The translations under genes were made by a program, and so were the position numbers. Of a DNA stretch of 64,000 bases, positions 1-11,451 are shown piece after piece. Every line of letters begins with the position of its first letter. Within the stretch, counting starts at the first letter, position 1. Below the pieces are notes generated by a model. It worked only from the letters and a program-made list of their open reading frames with translations. It had not been told where the DNA came from and ran no database searches. The DNA is from Pseudevernia furfuracea (Eukaryota; Ascomycota; Lecanoromycetes; Lecanorales; Parmeliaceae), in contig JAIUPT010000020.1 in NCBI GenBank assembly GCA_022315425.1, positions 1,302,001 to 1,366,000 of the forward strand. The letters are read 5' to 3'.

Positions 1-82
1 GCTTCGCGATCATAGCCTTGGAGCTCCGGGATCTTTACTGCAATGATGGCTGGATCACAATCTCAGAGTCAACAACGCCTAC

Positions 83-469
83 TTGAGGGAAATATTGAGC
101 CTTGGAACATGCTTACAGAGTATACACTCTCAAGACATGTCTCAACTCTCAAGACTTGGTCTGGAAGAGGGAAATTTAACTCAGATTATACGTACAGCCG
201 AAGAGCCAGGATCTCACGCAATGGTTGTAAGCGACGTCATTGAGATGCTTACGGCAAAGAGCGAGAGCTTTGGTTATCAAGGGGGTGTCGGGGACTTGGA
301 CTCCGGCAAGAACCCGAGTGGGAAGAGTTGCCATCATGTAGCTATACAAGCGTCTGCGTGGTCTTCTTGGGTGAAAGAGGATGTAGTTGAAGTAGTGGAG
401 CTGGTGAAGACTTGGAGAAATTTCCCGAATGTGGAACAGATAATGCATATATACACAAGCTTGATTTGA
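83..469 (+). other. possible 3' coding exon of an unrecognised gene
   Basis: An open frame of 128 codons ends at a TGA near 469. It reads into a stretch rich in Val/Glu (EDVVEVVELVKTW) before the stop. No domain is recognised. The frame is closed upstream of about position 47, so if real it is a terminal exon whose earlier exons lie left of the window. The opposite strand is also open here (176-475), so this could be non-coding. Confidence 0.2.
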
Positions 470-479
470 AATCAATTGA

Positions 480-1406
480 AGGGTCTGTCCTTTATGCGGA
501 AGTAAGGTAGGACTGGAACGACATTAGGCAACAGGAAATAGGGTTCATGCAGGTAGATAGATGGCTTGATCCAACATTGGACTGTCATACTGCAATAGCT
601 TCATACTGTCTAATTGGATAGGAAGTCTCGCAACATCAGGCATGCTGACATGGTGAGATCACCAAGCAGATATACCTTAGTTAGGAGCAATGAGGTGTGA
701 GAATTTAATACGGCAAGCACCGGGAGCAGGCTGCTTTATTGGACCTGGACCTGCTTTGCATGCAAGCAGGCGTATCTAGATCCTGAATTAATTAATGCCC
801 CTCGGCAAAGATGTTCTTGATGACGGCTGTAAAAATTTGTAAAACAGCGACAGGTGATCGGGATACATGAAGTGAAGTTCATGTTGATTCTGCACAAACA
901 GAGACGATCGTGGATGAGAAATGATGAATGAAAGCGTGGGCGCTAGTGTGGCGGAGGACACTAGTGTGGCATTAGTGGGTGACTAACGCCTTGGCCTTAC
1001 AGCGGCCAGGGCAGTGACAGGGCCTACGCCCCTCGAAACGTTAGGTAAATGTTGATGGTCTGCTTCAGCTGCCTGAGTCTTATGACACATCTTTGAGCAT
1101 TCAACTTCAATCTGGCCTTGAACCGAATAGCTCCTGCTTCTTTCTTCGCCCACTCCAAATCAATCGCCCCTAAACCCAACCCCATCACCCTCGAAGTTCG
1201 TGCACCGGTCTCGTCATCCGCGAGATCCAGCACCGAGCTTCTCCCCATCTTCCACCACGTCTCCTCTAACACGAAAGAGGAAAGCTTTCCAGACCGCCGA
1301 CCAAGTCAATAACCCCCTCAAGACAACCAAGCTCAGCCAGGACCTCAGTGAACATTCCGCAACAGCCTCGTCCAGGCCAGCACTCAACACCCCACCATTG
1401 ACCGCC
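480..1406. other. intergenic, no gene seen
   Basis: No convincing open frame or RNA gene. The part from about 1100 to 1406 is pyrimidine-rich and stays open in the frame of the downstream RBR gene (from about 1200). It is most likely the 5' UTR of that gene, because the family-typical acidic start peptide begins only at 1407. Confidence 0.5.
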
Positions 1407-3119
1407 ATGGATTCGGATGATGAGTTTATGAGCGGTCTGTCCAGCCAAGACGAATATGATTTTGGAGGTGCTCAAGAGAGTGACGATGGAAGTCTAGGAG
1501 ATGGTACGTGTTCGCTTCGTAGTGTCATATTACTAAAGCTGACCCTGTGACCTCGACGTTAGAGTTCGATGATGAGGAAGAGCCGGATGTTGGCTTCTCA
1601 CAGGAAAAGGATCTCAAACCCACGGGGAAGTCCTACGAGGTTGACTACAAGGTCTTCTCACCAGCAGATATACAATCACATCAGGACAAACAAATCGACG
1701 AAGTCTCCGCGATCCTGGGTCAGCCATCAGAAGCTTCTGCTATACTCCTACGGCACCTTCGATGGAACAAAGAACGACTGATAGAGGCATACATGGAAAA
1801 ACCTAATGCCGTTTTAGATACTGCGGGGCTAGGGCCAGACGCTGCTCAAACGCCGACGACCAAGGTGATCAATGGCTTTACCTGTGAGATCTGCTGTGAG
1901 GACGAGGCTAGCTTGGAGACGTACGCGTTGAAATGTGGACATCGCTACTGTACCGGTTGCTACAGGCAATATCTCGCCCAGAAGATCAAAGACGAAGGCG
2001 AGGCGGCAAGGATACAGTGTCCAACCCGCGGCTGCCATCGGATCGTAGATGCAAAGTCGTTGGACTTGCTTGTTGCAGCAGAGCTTAGATCGAGGTATTT
2101 GGATCAGCAATTAAGAAAAGGATGTCACTAACTGACATGCAGATACCAAGTGCTTCTCACGCGTACCTACGTCGACGACAAAGAGGACCTGAAGTGGTGC
2201 CCGGCCCCCAATTGCGAGTATGCCATTGAATGTGGGATTAAGAAAAAAGACCTCAGCCGAATAGTCCCTACAGTCGCATGCTCATGCAAACATCAATTTT
2301 GCTTTGGCTGCACCCTGAACGACCATCAACCGGCACCATGCCTACTGGTTAAGCAATGGATCAAGAAATGCGAAGACGATTCGGAAACAGCGAATTGGAT
2401 ATCAGCAAACACTAAAGAGTGCCCGAAATGCTCTTCAACAATTGAGAAGAATGGCGGTTGTAATCACATGACATGCCGGAAATGCAAACACGAGTTCTGC
2501 TGGATGTGCATGGGATTGTGGTCGGAGCACGGTACAAGCTGGTACAATTGTAACCGTTTCGAGGAGAAATCAGGCTCCGACGGGCGTGATGCCCAGGCAA
2601 AATCGAGACAATCTCTCGAAAGATATCTACATTACTACAACCGCTACGCCAATCACGAGCAGTCAGCTAAGCTCGACAAAGATCTCTACCTGAAGACCGA
2701 AAGGAAAATGATGAATCTACAGACGGCCTCTGGAATGTCGTGGATCGAGGTCCAATTTCTAGATACAGCATCGCAAGCACTGCAGCAATGCCGCCAAACT
2801 CTTAAGTGGACGTACGCATTCGCATACTACCTTCAACGAAATAACTTGACCGAAATCTTTGAAGAGAATCAGAAAGATCTCGAGATGGCTGTCGAGGGCC
2901 TCAGTGAGATGTTCGAAAAGCCAACTACTGAGCTGGCAGCTTTGAAGGTAGACATGATGGACAAAACGTCTTACTGCAATAAGAGGAGAGTCATCTTACT
3001 GGACGACACAGCTCAGAACCTTAAAGCTGGTGAGTAGCCTTCTCCAAGGAAAACCGGACTCGTTCTAATATTCTACAGGCGTGTGGAAATTCAATGTAGA
3101 CATTGGTTTGGGACCGTGA
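1407..3119 (+). CDS. RBR-type E3 ubiquitin ligase, Ariadne family
   Basis: RING-between-RING ligase of the Ariadne/HHARI type, which passes ubiquitin from an E2 through a catalytic Cys in RING2 to substrate. Four exons, 1407-1503, 1563-2094, 2143-3029 and 3079-3119, joined in phase to give 518 residues, close to the usual Ariadne length. An acidic N terminus starting MDSDDEF is typical of the family and decided the start. RING1 begins around CEICCEDE with CGHRYC; the IBR carries CKHQFCFGC; RING2 reads CPKCSSTIEKNGGCNHMTC with the expected active-site Cys in NGGCNHM, followed by the CWMC pair. The C-terminal Ariadne helical domain starts near SLERYLHYYNRY. The last short exon encodes the end KAGVWKFNVDIGLGP. 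Assignment to the Ariadne group is firm; substrate is unknown. Confidence 0.93.
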
Positions 3120-3889
3120 GGCAGGGAAGCACCTACAGTCTGGGAGTATTGATCGTGAGCATTTTCATGGAGCAAGAGTGATGTTGAATGTCTAGCATGG
3201 AGCATCCCATCTTCGTGGGTAGACGTGGAATTTCTGCTTATCCCCATATGTACTATCATAGCGTGAGCGCAGCTTGTTATAGGAACGGTCTTAAACGTGA
3301 AGAAGGATTTCAGAGTATCAAATGTCGAAATTACAATCTTGCAGGGATCGAAATCCCGTGCTTGTAGGTTTGATTCAAATCATCCACTTCACAACTATAA
3401 TTTGAATTGCAAAGATTTCTGCTTATGAAAGAGACTGTTTATATCTGCGATTTCAACGTGCTGCTATACTAAGAGAAAATGAGAAAATGACTTATAGAGT
3501 TATCCTTAATACAGTATATTAGGATTTTGAGAGAAACGGATCTCGTTGCTCGAGAATAGTTTCTCTGATTTCTCAACTTCGAGATTTTACTCAAAGTGAT
3601 AGTTTCGAAAGTATCTTTAATATACAATGAATATACTAGATACTCTTGCGATTCTTTTATCGCTGAGATTTTCACAATTCGATCTATAGTTGGGTAATAT
3701 TTGGATCAATGCAACGATTTTGAATACGCTAAATGTCCACCAAAGTCTTGGCATTCGGGCGGCGGAGGCACCATAGAGAGGTTAGGTGTTCGGAAAACAG
3801 CAGGTTCTATTAGCAGCAGCGTCCGCTGGACCCTCTTGCCTTTCTATCAGGCCTGCTTATTTATTTGTACATACAGTAGGAGCTCATTA
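3120..3889. other. AT-rich intergenic stretch
   Basis: No gene seen. From about 3290 to 3700 the sequence is markedly AT-rich with short GAGA/TTTC runs and no sustained open frame, unlike the flanking genes. It may be a small relic of RIP-mutated repeat DNA, but no termini or coding similarity were found. From about 3750 it returns to normal composition ahead of the next start codon. Confidence 0.4.
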
Positions 3890-4186
3890 ATGCACCCTTT
3901 CTCTATTCTCACACTTGGCATCTTCGTCGCTGGTTACATCACTGCACGTTGGGATCTAGTAACGAGACTTTACGAACTAGCAATTTTCGCAGCTGATCAC
4001 GGTGTCGTAGTAAGTCGGGGAACTTGATGTTATTCTTGGGTATAGATCTCCCATTCTGATATCTCACAGACTCGTGCGGCCGCAGGATCCGCTCTTCTCT
4101 CATTGGTCTTCTTCGTGCTCATCTTGCCCATTGAACGCCTTGCAGCACGCGAGACAAACGATGTGAGCATCGAAATTTGTCCCTGA
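3890..4186 (+). CDS. small two-helix membrane protein, fungal conserved hypothetical
   Basis: Two exons (3890-4009 and 4070-4186) joined at a GTAAGT donor in phase 0 give 78 residues. The N-terminal half starts MHPFSILTLGIFVAGYITARWDL and contains one hydrophobic segment. A second segment, ALLSLVFFVLILPIERLAARE, follows the splice. The charge pattern (RWDLVTRLYEL between helices, RLAARE after the second) looks like a hairpin membrane protein of an organelle or ER membrane. I recall similar small proteins in other fungi, but no function. It is only 118 bp upstream of GPI1 in the same direction. A further intron at the GTGAGC near 4163 is possible and would change only the last residues. Confidence 0.6.
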
Positions 4187-4304
4187 ATAGTGAGGAATAG
4201 ACCTGATTTCTATGTCAAGCACCCTCGTTCCGCAATCGACGGTATTTCCGCGCGCGAGCAGCTAAGGCGTCGGGGCTCCTTCTGAATACAACGACAATGA
4301 TACC

Positions 4305-6622
4305 ATGGTCCCGGCAAATGGACTGCTCAGGATCTTCTGGCCGTCAGATGTTCCCAGAAATAAGACCCAAGGGGTTATAATAGGATGGAGAAACTCTCCT
4401 CTCGATCTCTTCGTTGTGGCTATGCTACAAGGTGTGGAGGTAAAGCCGCTGCGGAACTATCCATATGGAGGCTTCGCTGACGTATCTCAGGTGCGGAAGG
4501 TTGAAAATGCTCTTCGAGTAGGCACCCTTTTGCGAGGTAGCCCGCACCCCATGCGGCAAATATACGATTTGTGTGAGAACAGCTCGTTGCATGTCTTAGG
4601 ATCTGTAAATCCAACGGTTTCGGCTGGCAATTTCGACCCCAATCACCTCGTGGCATACACTGAAGCTTCTAGTCCGTTTCCTAGTGTATTTTGTCCCAAA
4701 ACTTGCAACCTCAGTGTCCAAATCATCATGTTCGACCGTCCATCTCCACATCAAATGCAATATATGTCGCTGAGCCCTATCTCGCTTGTATTAGGAGACA
4801 AAAACCTAAGAAGTGACGGTGCGCCGCACAAGCTGGCAAAAAATGATCTGGATGATGAGACTGAGAGTACCGATAAAGCACGATTGGTCAAGAAGCTTCA
4901 GCTGCACACCGTAATCAGACATTCGCCGTCACAAAAAGAGGTCATGCTACCGACAATTTTGGCACAGATCAATTGCTCTTCTGAATTGGCAAAACTTCTG
5001 GCAAAAAATTCATACCTTCTGGGGACACGGCAAAAAAGAAGCTTGAGTGTGAGCGAGAAGGTCGTAGAATCAGCCACTACGATCCGGGACTATGTTATTG
5101 ACGTTGCATGGCGTGTGATGGTCGTCTGGGTGTGGCCTCTTCTGACCAGGGCTTTTGTGATGGCGCTCATATTTCACCGGACAATTGCGGAGGTGATACT
5201 GCGAGTGCTTGAGTGGAGGCCTCGTCCTGATGGAGCAGCGTTGAAGGATATATCTGCAACAGCGCAGCAGGTCGATATACGACTGCAGCAATTCTGCTAT
5301 TGGCCAATGCAGTATCTGACCTTACGCAAAAGAAAGGACGACTGGGAAAGTGTTACAGACAGGCACCCAGACTACATTCGCTTCTTCAACAGCCTCTGGC
5401 TCGTAGCAAACGATGTTATTATAGGAATCGCGTTGGGCTCTTACATCATCGACAATGCTGCGTGGGTCGCTTGGCAAATCAATACTATCCTTACTGGGTG
5501 GACGGTGGAAGGATTGAGAGACATGATCTCATGGCTTATGGATTGGCCTGCAGGTCTAAAACTGAACACTGAACTAGCCATCTTTCTTGGTGACCTGTTT
5601 CTCTGGGTCATTGACCTTTGGAAAGGTAAGAGACCTCGTTCCTTGTGCTGCTCTCGTCTCGCATGCTGATACATGCAGAATGTGTGATTGGACTGCAACC
5701 TTTATTGCCTCACGTCATTTACTTCATCGGCTTCTCAAGCTTCGCTGGAGCCACCATGCCCATCTCCATGTTTTCCGACCTTTTGTCACTACTGACTGTA
5801 CACATTTACTGCTTCTACACGGCATCAGCTCGCATATTCCACTGGCAGCTCACCATCATAATGTCACTTTTCCATCTCTTTAGGGGCAAAAAGCACAACG
5901 TGCTCCGGAACCGAATCGATTCATGCGATTACGACCTCGACCAATTGCTTCTAGGAACCATTCTATTCACTCTGTTGTTCTTTTTGCTGCCAACGGTGGC
6001 AGTCTTTTACCTTACATTCACCTCGGCAAGGATGGCCATAATATTCCTTAAAGCGGCGTTAGACACCTCGCTGGCTTGCCTGAACCATTTCCCTCTTTTT
6101 GCATTAATGCTTCGAGTGAAGGATTCGAGGCGTCTTCCTGGTCGGTGTTTCGCATCCAGTCCTGATTTAATCTAACATGTTTTAGGTGGCATTTGTTTCG
6201 AGCTTCGAGATACCCTTTCTGTTCCTTTATGTTTTAACGATCCAAAAGATACCCCTTCGACATCCTACATAATGCTCAAAGTAAGTAAGGATCCTTCCCA
6301 AGAAACAAAAAAGGTGTACTGATTGGCCATGTAGTCTGTCCCTCTCTCTTTGCGGGCCATGTTCAATCAGTACTTCCAGCTCGGACACCGTATCCACAAG
6401 CACTATTTCTCGCCTAGCGTTATTTTATGCTTGATCACTGGTCAGTTTTTACCGCCGATTCATAGGAAGAGCCTCTACAGCCTTCAATACAGCATGCTGC
6501 CAGCGCAGCGTGCGGGTGTCCTCGAAGCATGGAATCGGCTCACAGAGCCGTCTCCAGCCATAAGCAACGGCTTTGCGAAACTGCCAAATGGCATATCTGT
6601 ACAACGGGTCCGTCGCCCCTAA
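4305..6622 (+). CDS. gpi1: GPI1/PIG-Q subunit of GPI-GlcNAc transferase
   Basis: Subunit of the ER membrane complex that transfers GlcNAc to phosphatidylinositol, the first step of GPI-anchor synthesis. Four exons, 4305-5625, 5679-6140, 6186-6280 and 6335-6622, all phase-consistent, give 721 residues. The N terminus has the family opening GLLRIFWPSDVPRN. The Gpi1 core begins around residue 350 with YIRFFNSLWLVANDVIIG, then WPAGLKLNTELAIFLGDLF, several hydrophobic membrane segments and the PGGICFEL motif that spans the second splice. The C-terminal part has MFNQYFQLGHRIHKHYFSP. The catalytic subunit (PIG-A) is not in this window. Length and motif order match fungal Gpi1, and nothing is broken. 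The start at 4305 is favoured because an upstream ATG at 4296 lies in another frame. Confidence 0.93.
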
Positions 6623-6971
6623 AACCAAGTCAATATTAATTAGTGCATATATAATTTCGATGGTCTAGCTGTTGAGCAAACTTCAGTGTATGGCCCCATG
6701 CTCATTATGCTCGTTTGAAAATAACTTTTCACTCGAAGGCTAACCTAATTCCGATCCTTTTGCATACAACGAACGTACAATGAAGTAAAACATGCAGCTG
6801 CGTACTGGGGCTGAGTAGACACGGAGTCTCCCCAATCTTGCTGCGCTGGGCAATGTTCATAGTGCTCGAGAGCAAACGGCGCCTTGACACAGTACCCTGC
6901 GCATATCATACCACATGCCAACGTGGATTGAATCCAACCTCCCTTACCATATCCAACCTCTCAAAACCCGC
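6623..6971. other. intergenic between convergent genes, no gene seen
   Basis: Short region between the 3' ends of GPI1 (+) and the AT-hook gene (-). It presumably holds both 3' UTRs. No open frame or RNA gene seen. Confidence 0.5.
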
Positions 6972-8627
6972 TCACGTCCATGCTAATGCAGTCTTCGTCA
7001 GAGCATTTTGTCGGGCAACTTCCTCCTGCGGATTAAGTTTCCCAACAATCATCCCCTGACAGCCAATACATATCATCAATGTTGCATCTGGCCCGATCTC
7101 CCCTCCACACTCACACGCCCAGCCCATTTTCACAGTCTTAACGTCTCCATCCATTCCCTCCCCAATGAAAGTCCTCCTCCTGAACTCAGCCTCGACAGTA
7201 TTCTTCATACTACGTTCCTCCACCTCCTGTGTTCGGCACGAAAAACAAAGCAATTTCCTGCCACAAGAACATCCTTTCCTATCAGGACCAGCATAGCGCA
7301 ATTCATTGTCGCCGCAGGCCTTGCACAACGGCCACCAGGCTGAACCGAGCAGCTCTGGCCTCGTTGCTCTGAGATGACGACGGGCAGCATGGTGGCAGGT
7401 TGTACAAATGCCGTGGCCGTGAGGCTCGTGCGTGTCCTGGTGGACGGCGCGATTGCTACAAGCTCGAATAGGCTCTGAGTGGATTGTTTCAGGCTTTGGA
7501 TTGAAGCGTTGGAGCGCGGTGACATGATCACCGAACCCGGGCCACAGGCGAGGCTCTTCTGAGCAGAGTTCGGGGTTCAAGTCGCCATTGGTGTTGACCG
7601 TCACGGCTTGCTGTTGCTGGAGCGGGAAGGAGGAAGGGGCGAATAGGGATGAGTTGGACTGATTGGAAGAACCGGTTCGAGGGCATGGCGTCCTCGGTTG
7701 GACAGGAGGCCGCTGCTGTTTGCTCTGTTGCAGAGGCGGCTCCTCTGGCCGAATGCGCGGGCGGCCGCGTCTGCGTTCGCACTTTTCTTCGGGGACGGAC
7801 TCTGGCGTCAACACTGGTTTGGGTGGGGAGGAGGTCCTGACGTGTCGGCACTCTTTGATGCCGTTGGTTCGTTGCTTCACGGGAGAGAGGAACCTCGTGT
7901 TCTGGACGTGGGCCGCGAGAGTGGGGTCTTTGAATGCGCTTGGTGCAGTCGCTGGTGCTGGCGTCAGCGTGATCTTAGGGGTTTTTGGTGTGGACCTCTT
8001 TGGCGTGTATTTTTTCGACGAGGCTTTTGGCGAAGATGCAAGGATCGATGCTAATGGTAATGGTGGTAGAGCTGTTGCGGAAAGAAATGCTTGTGGGTTT
8101 GATACGGCCATTGTGCTCGGGCATGGACCGAAAATTGACGTTGTCCATGTCTCCGAGGCGGCTGTTCCTGCTGGTGTGGTGGTGACTGCCGCATTTGAGG
8201 GTAGTGGTACCATTTGAGCTATCGGTGCCCGGCGCGGTGCTGATGAGGAAGGAGCGAATTCCTCCATTATTTCCGAGGTCGTCGGCTCCTCAGGGGTTGC
8301 GGCCGTTGGTGGGTCCTTTGACTTCGGGTGTTGTTGTATGAGCTTTGCCAGATTAGCGGACCCATCAGTCGCCTCCTTCGTTGGCTGGGCATTCAGCTCC
8401 TTCTGCGGCGACGAGAACGGGTTTACCCAAGTGGTAGATCCATCCGACTCAGAGTCCGAGTGAATTGCTTTGGTCCGTATTCTCTGATGCGCAGTAGCAA
8501 AGTCATTGACCGCAATCTCATTCTTGGATAACACGCCCTCGTTAGACTGAGCCGGGTCGCCCTTCTTGGACACGGCACCCTTGGGGTCCTTGGAGGAATG
8601 GCCGGCGAATTTCCAGGTGCGCGCCAT
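6972..8627 (-). CDS. AT-hook and Cys-rich conserved fungal protein, function unknown
   Basis: Single-exon frame of 551 codons starting MARTWKFAG at 8627. The first about 380 residues are low-complexity (Pro, Ser, Thr, Ala) with an AT-hook-like core, RRRGRPRIRPEE, around residue 285, which suggests minor-groove DNA binding. The last about 150 residues are Cys/His-rich: GICTTCHHAARRH, CKACGDNELRYAGPDRKGCSCGRKLLCFSCR, WACECGGEIG and CIGCQ. This spacing looks like two or three zinc-binding sites. No named family is recognised. A nuclear, chromatin-associated role is inferred from the AT-hook and zinc-binding clusters only. The gene is transcribed toward GPI1. Long plus-strand open frames across it (7649-8217) are shadows. 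Confidence 0.75.
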   Translation of the reverse strand: MARTWKFAGHSSKDPKGAVSKKGDPAQSNEGVLSKNEIAVNDFATAHQRIRTKAIHSDSESDGSTTWVNPFSSPQKELNAQPTKEATDGSANLAKLIQQHPKSKDPPTAATPEEPTTSEIMEEFAPSSSAPRRAPIAQMVPLPSNAAVTTTPAGTAASETWTTSIFGPCPSTMAVSNPQAFLSATALPPLPLASILASSPKASSKKYTPKRSTPKTPKITLTPAPATAPSAFKDPTLAAHVQNTRFLSPVKQRTNGIKECRHVRTSSPPKPVLTPESVPEEKCERRRGRPRIRPEEPPLQQSKQQRPPVQPRTPCPRTGSSNQSNSSLFAPSSFPLQQQQAVTVNTNGDLNPELCSEEPRLWPGFGDHVTALQRFNPKPETIHSEPIRACSNRAVHQDTHEPHGHGICTTCHHAARRHLRATRPELLGSAWWPLCKACGDNELRYAGPDRKGCSCGRKLLCFSCRTQEVEERSMKNTVEAEFRRRTFIGEGMDGDVKTVKMGWACECGGEIGPDATLMICIGCQGMIVGKLNPQEEVARQNALTKTALAWT

Positions 8628-9605
8628 GGCTGATTGATCGAGGCTATAGTGTTCTTAGTGTGGATCGTCTACGCGGTGTTTGTTGGTGAAGTTTTGAGCC
8701 GATTCGTGGCTGACTGTGTGGCGTGCATCTCGTGTGTTGACATTTTGGTGCTTTGGGTGATCCTGGAAATTTGATATGCAGTGTTCGCTTCACTCGCCAT
8801 CGAAGGGTGACGGCGACATGCTCGCTTCACCACTTGCCATGATATAAACCTACGGTGAACAGCCATATTCCTTTATGAGAGACTGTGCTTGAATGATAGG
8901 ACGCTTTTTAGAGGAATTAGATGAGTGTGTTTCTATCCGAAACAATGACGAAGCAGCTCCAAACTGACTTCGGAGAAGAGTACAGCCCTTCGGCACGGGG
9001 CTTTTCCGAAAAGAATCGATTGATGCATTTTGATCATTGTCTAGAAGAGAAATACCTGTAGGCCTGTGTCTCGGCGAGAACCCGAAGGCTTGCAGGGCAG
9101 GATACTAAACAGTTGCATCACTAGAAAGATCCGACTTCTATCTGCGCCTCCTCCATCTCCGTCATGGTCGAGACTGTTCCAAAGCAGCCTGAGTTGGGCG
9201 TCCATTGAGATAATGTTGAATAGCTTGGAGAGACTTGCTCTTAAGCTCAAAGTGCAGCCCTTCTTCTGGTGTCCTCTTCAGAACCTGGAGAGGAACAATG
9301 CACTCCGTGTCAACCCAGCGTATGATCTCTGGTCCACCTCCATCCAGCAGCCAGCAGAGCTACGCAGACGAAGCTGAATTCCCGTTCTCTGATTGTTCTT
9401 CGATGGATAGATGGAAAGCTAATTTCTCCGATCCACTTTTGGATCGACGCTCGATGTGATCTGTGTCAAGCGTGAACGGAGGCCTGAAACCTTGGATGTG
9501 TATTCTGACCGATACTATTCTCACCGAACCGGGCTGGGTACTCTTCCAAGCGCCAAAACCATGTGCCCATTATATAACCGCCGAGAGTAACAAATTAAGG
9601 TGAGA
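8628..9605. other. intergenic, no gene supported
   Basis: Upstream region of the AT-hook gene and beyond. A plus-strand frame of 103 codons (9066-9377) and overlapping shorter ones exist. They show no domain, no splice continuation and poor codon coherence, so they are not called. Confidence 0.4.
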
Positions 9606-10060
9606 ATTTGTTACATCTCGGCGGTCGTTGGATATCCGGCCAGTATGGGGATTTCGCACGTCTTCGCGGTCCGGCGATCGATCGTGTAGATTGTACCTTC
9701 CGGGTTCTGCGTGTTTTTCGTTGTGTATACAGTGCCGTTCATGATAGTGATAATTTTGGAGGCCAAATTGCTTCCTGTACATTTCAGCCTTTGGGAACGC
9801 TATTAGTTGTCTGCTGGAGGAGGGTGTTTTGGTGGTGAGGTTGGATGGTGAGGTGACAGCGAGGCTAACATAGTGACGAATCAAGAATCGAGCACTGACA
9901 TGCCCGCATGTACCGAGAAAGGTCATTAGTCGGCCTAGTGGGGAGTCTTCCGGCAGAATACTGCCAGGTCAAGGGATCTATTTGTATGGCAAGCGACTGC
10001 GTCAAACAGGCAGGGCAGGCTATGGGAGCAGGTGAAGAGCTGACTGCAAAAGGAGACAAC
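9606..10060 (-). other. candidate coding exons of unassigned gene
   Basis: Two minus-strand segments look protein-like but could not be joined confidently. 10060-9900 includes ACPACLTQSLAIQIDP and SAGRLPTRPTNDLSRYMRAC. 9790-9606 includes SKIITIMNGTVYTTKN and EIPILAGYPTTAEM before a stop. One phase-consistent join uses the GTACAT donor after NDLSR and an acceptor CAAAG, giving NDLSR-LKCTGSNL. They could be the 3' exons of the gene starting at 11006 or a separate small gene. No family recognised. Confidence 0.3.
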
Positions 10061-10135
10061 TTGGACTAACATCAGGAGTACATTCCCCTGGGCTTTTGTC
10101 CAAACCAGTATCAGTACGTGCCTGCTAGGAAATCA

Positions 10136-11006
10136 TCACCGAGCTTCTTGAAGCAATTTTGCCAACGCTGCACAATGCGCATCCCCTGCATAGACTGTCT
10201 CCTGCCGAGCGCAGGGGGAAGCCCCTTCTTCCGAATGTCCATTTTCTTCACCATCTGGCCTGTAAGCCGAGTTCCAGCCTCCGGTACTGTCTGATCCTGC
10301 AAGTGCGTCATCCTCAGTATCTCCATCCTGCTCCGGGGTTCCCAAAGATGCGAATCCGTTCAGTGTTTGACATGGTTGTCCCGTCATTTGAGGATACTCA
10401 GGTTCTCCGCCCTGATTGATGCTTTCCGGAGGCTCTAAATCATTCTGGTCTTGACAATTCTCTGCCCACTGAAGATATTCCGGACGAGGCCGGTACGTCC
10501 GACCCCACGCCTGATCCCATCCCCAATTCGAATAAAGCTCCATGATCTTCTCCATCGACAGGCTTCTAAGCATCAACTGCATTCCTGTTCTCGGCACCTC
10601 TAACAAGATCGCAAACGGCACCTCCCATACCCAGTCGAGCCTAACATATGATTGGTCCACGAGCGCCGAGAATCTTTTATTCTTTCGCAATGTGACCGCG
10701 ATCTCGTTGTTAACTGTTCCACGGCGTGGGGACCTGATTCGAATGCAGTGGTCTGGATTGGCTACATTGGGGATGTTGGGGGTGATCTGCTGACCGTTAG
10801 AATCTGGCCAGAGTGTTTACGAGAGCCGTGCTAACCATAGCGATACTGACATAGCCTCGTCGTCCGGTTGTCCAGCCGAGGACGAGGACTAGGTGCTCGC
10901 GGAACTCTTGGGGTATGAATACGGGTTCAAAAAACCAGAGAAAGCTGGTCCATTCTTCGGAGAGTATGGTGTAGATCTTTCCATAAGGATCATATGGGCT
11001 ATTCAT
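10136..11006 (-). CDS. two-exon protein of unknown function
   Basis: Exon 1 (11006-10836) starts MNSPYDPYGKIYTILSEEW. A 46-nt intron (10835-10790, GTTAGC...CAG) joins it in phase 0 to exon 2 (10789-10136), giving 274 residues. The middle reads ITPNIPNVANPDHCIRIR and FAILLEVPRTGMQLML. The tail is acidic and Gly/Glu-rich and probably disordered. No family is recognised. The 3' end is uncertain: another frame (10326-10115) contains a more ordered-looking tail, RIVQRWQNCFKKLGDDFLAG. It could be reached by an extra intron ending at the CTTACAG near 10262, and then continue into the exons at 9.6-10.06 kb. The N-terminal two exons are better supported than the end. Confidence 0.5.
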
Positions 11007-11451
11007 GATGGCTGGTCAACGATGGTAGCTGAAAGGCCTCAGTAAAGGGTCGCAGCATGGAGCAAAGGTTTTGTCACGAGGAGAATGAAGGATCATGGCG
11101 GTCATCAGGACATGTACGCCCTTATGATGAGGCGAGTTTCATGTCAGGTCGGAAACGTGGGCCAGTAACACCGCCTGCAGCTGCAATGCAATTGATATAC
11201 CAATCAGATTGGGAAGAGTAACCGAGACGAAATTTATGCACCGCCCAGGCGTCACTTCTTTTGTTTCACCCCTAGCGACCGCAAAGGATTCCTAGGAAAC
11301 GGAAAAGCGAGCGTTTCAACGAGACATGGAATAAGAAATCCTCCATGGTGGTATCTATCTACAGTACTAGCAACTTCACAGATAGATAAGGCTTTAAAAG
11401 CACATGCATGCGATGCCTTCGCTAGAATGCTTTCAATGAATGGTCGTACGA
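11007..11451. other. intergenic between the unknown gene and MSH2
   Basis: 445 bp holding the promoter of the unassigned minus-strand gene that starts at 11006 and the 3' UTR of MSH2. No open frame or RNA gene seen. Confidence 0.5.

Noticed and set aside
7649..8217. Long plus-strand frames (up to 184 codons) opposite the AT-hook gene
   Set aside because: Antisense shadows of a biased Pro/Ser/Ala-rich coding region; no start context or domain.
9066..9377. 103-codon plus-strand frame upstream of the AT-hook gene
   Set aside because: No recognisable domain, no splice continuation, and overlapping frames on both strands are equally open.
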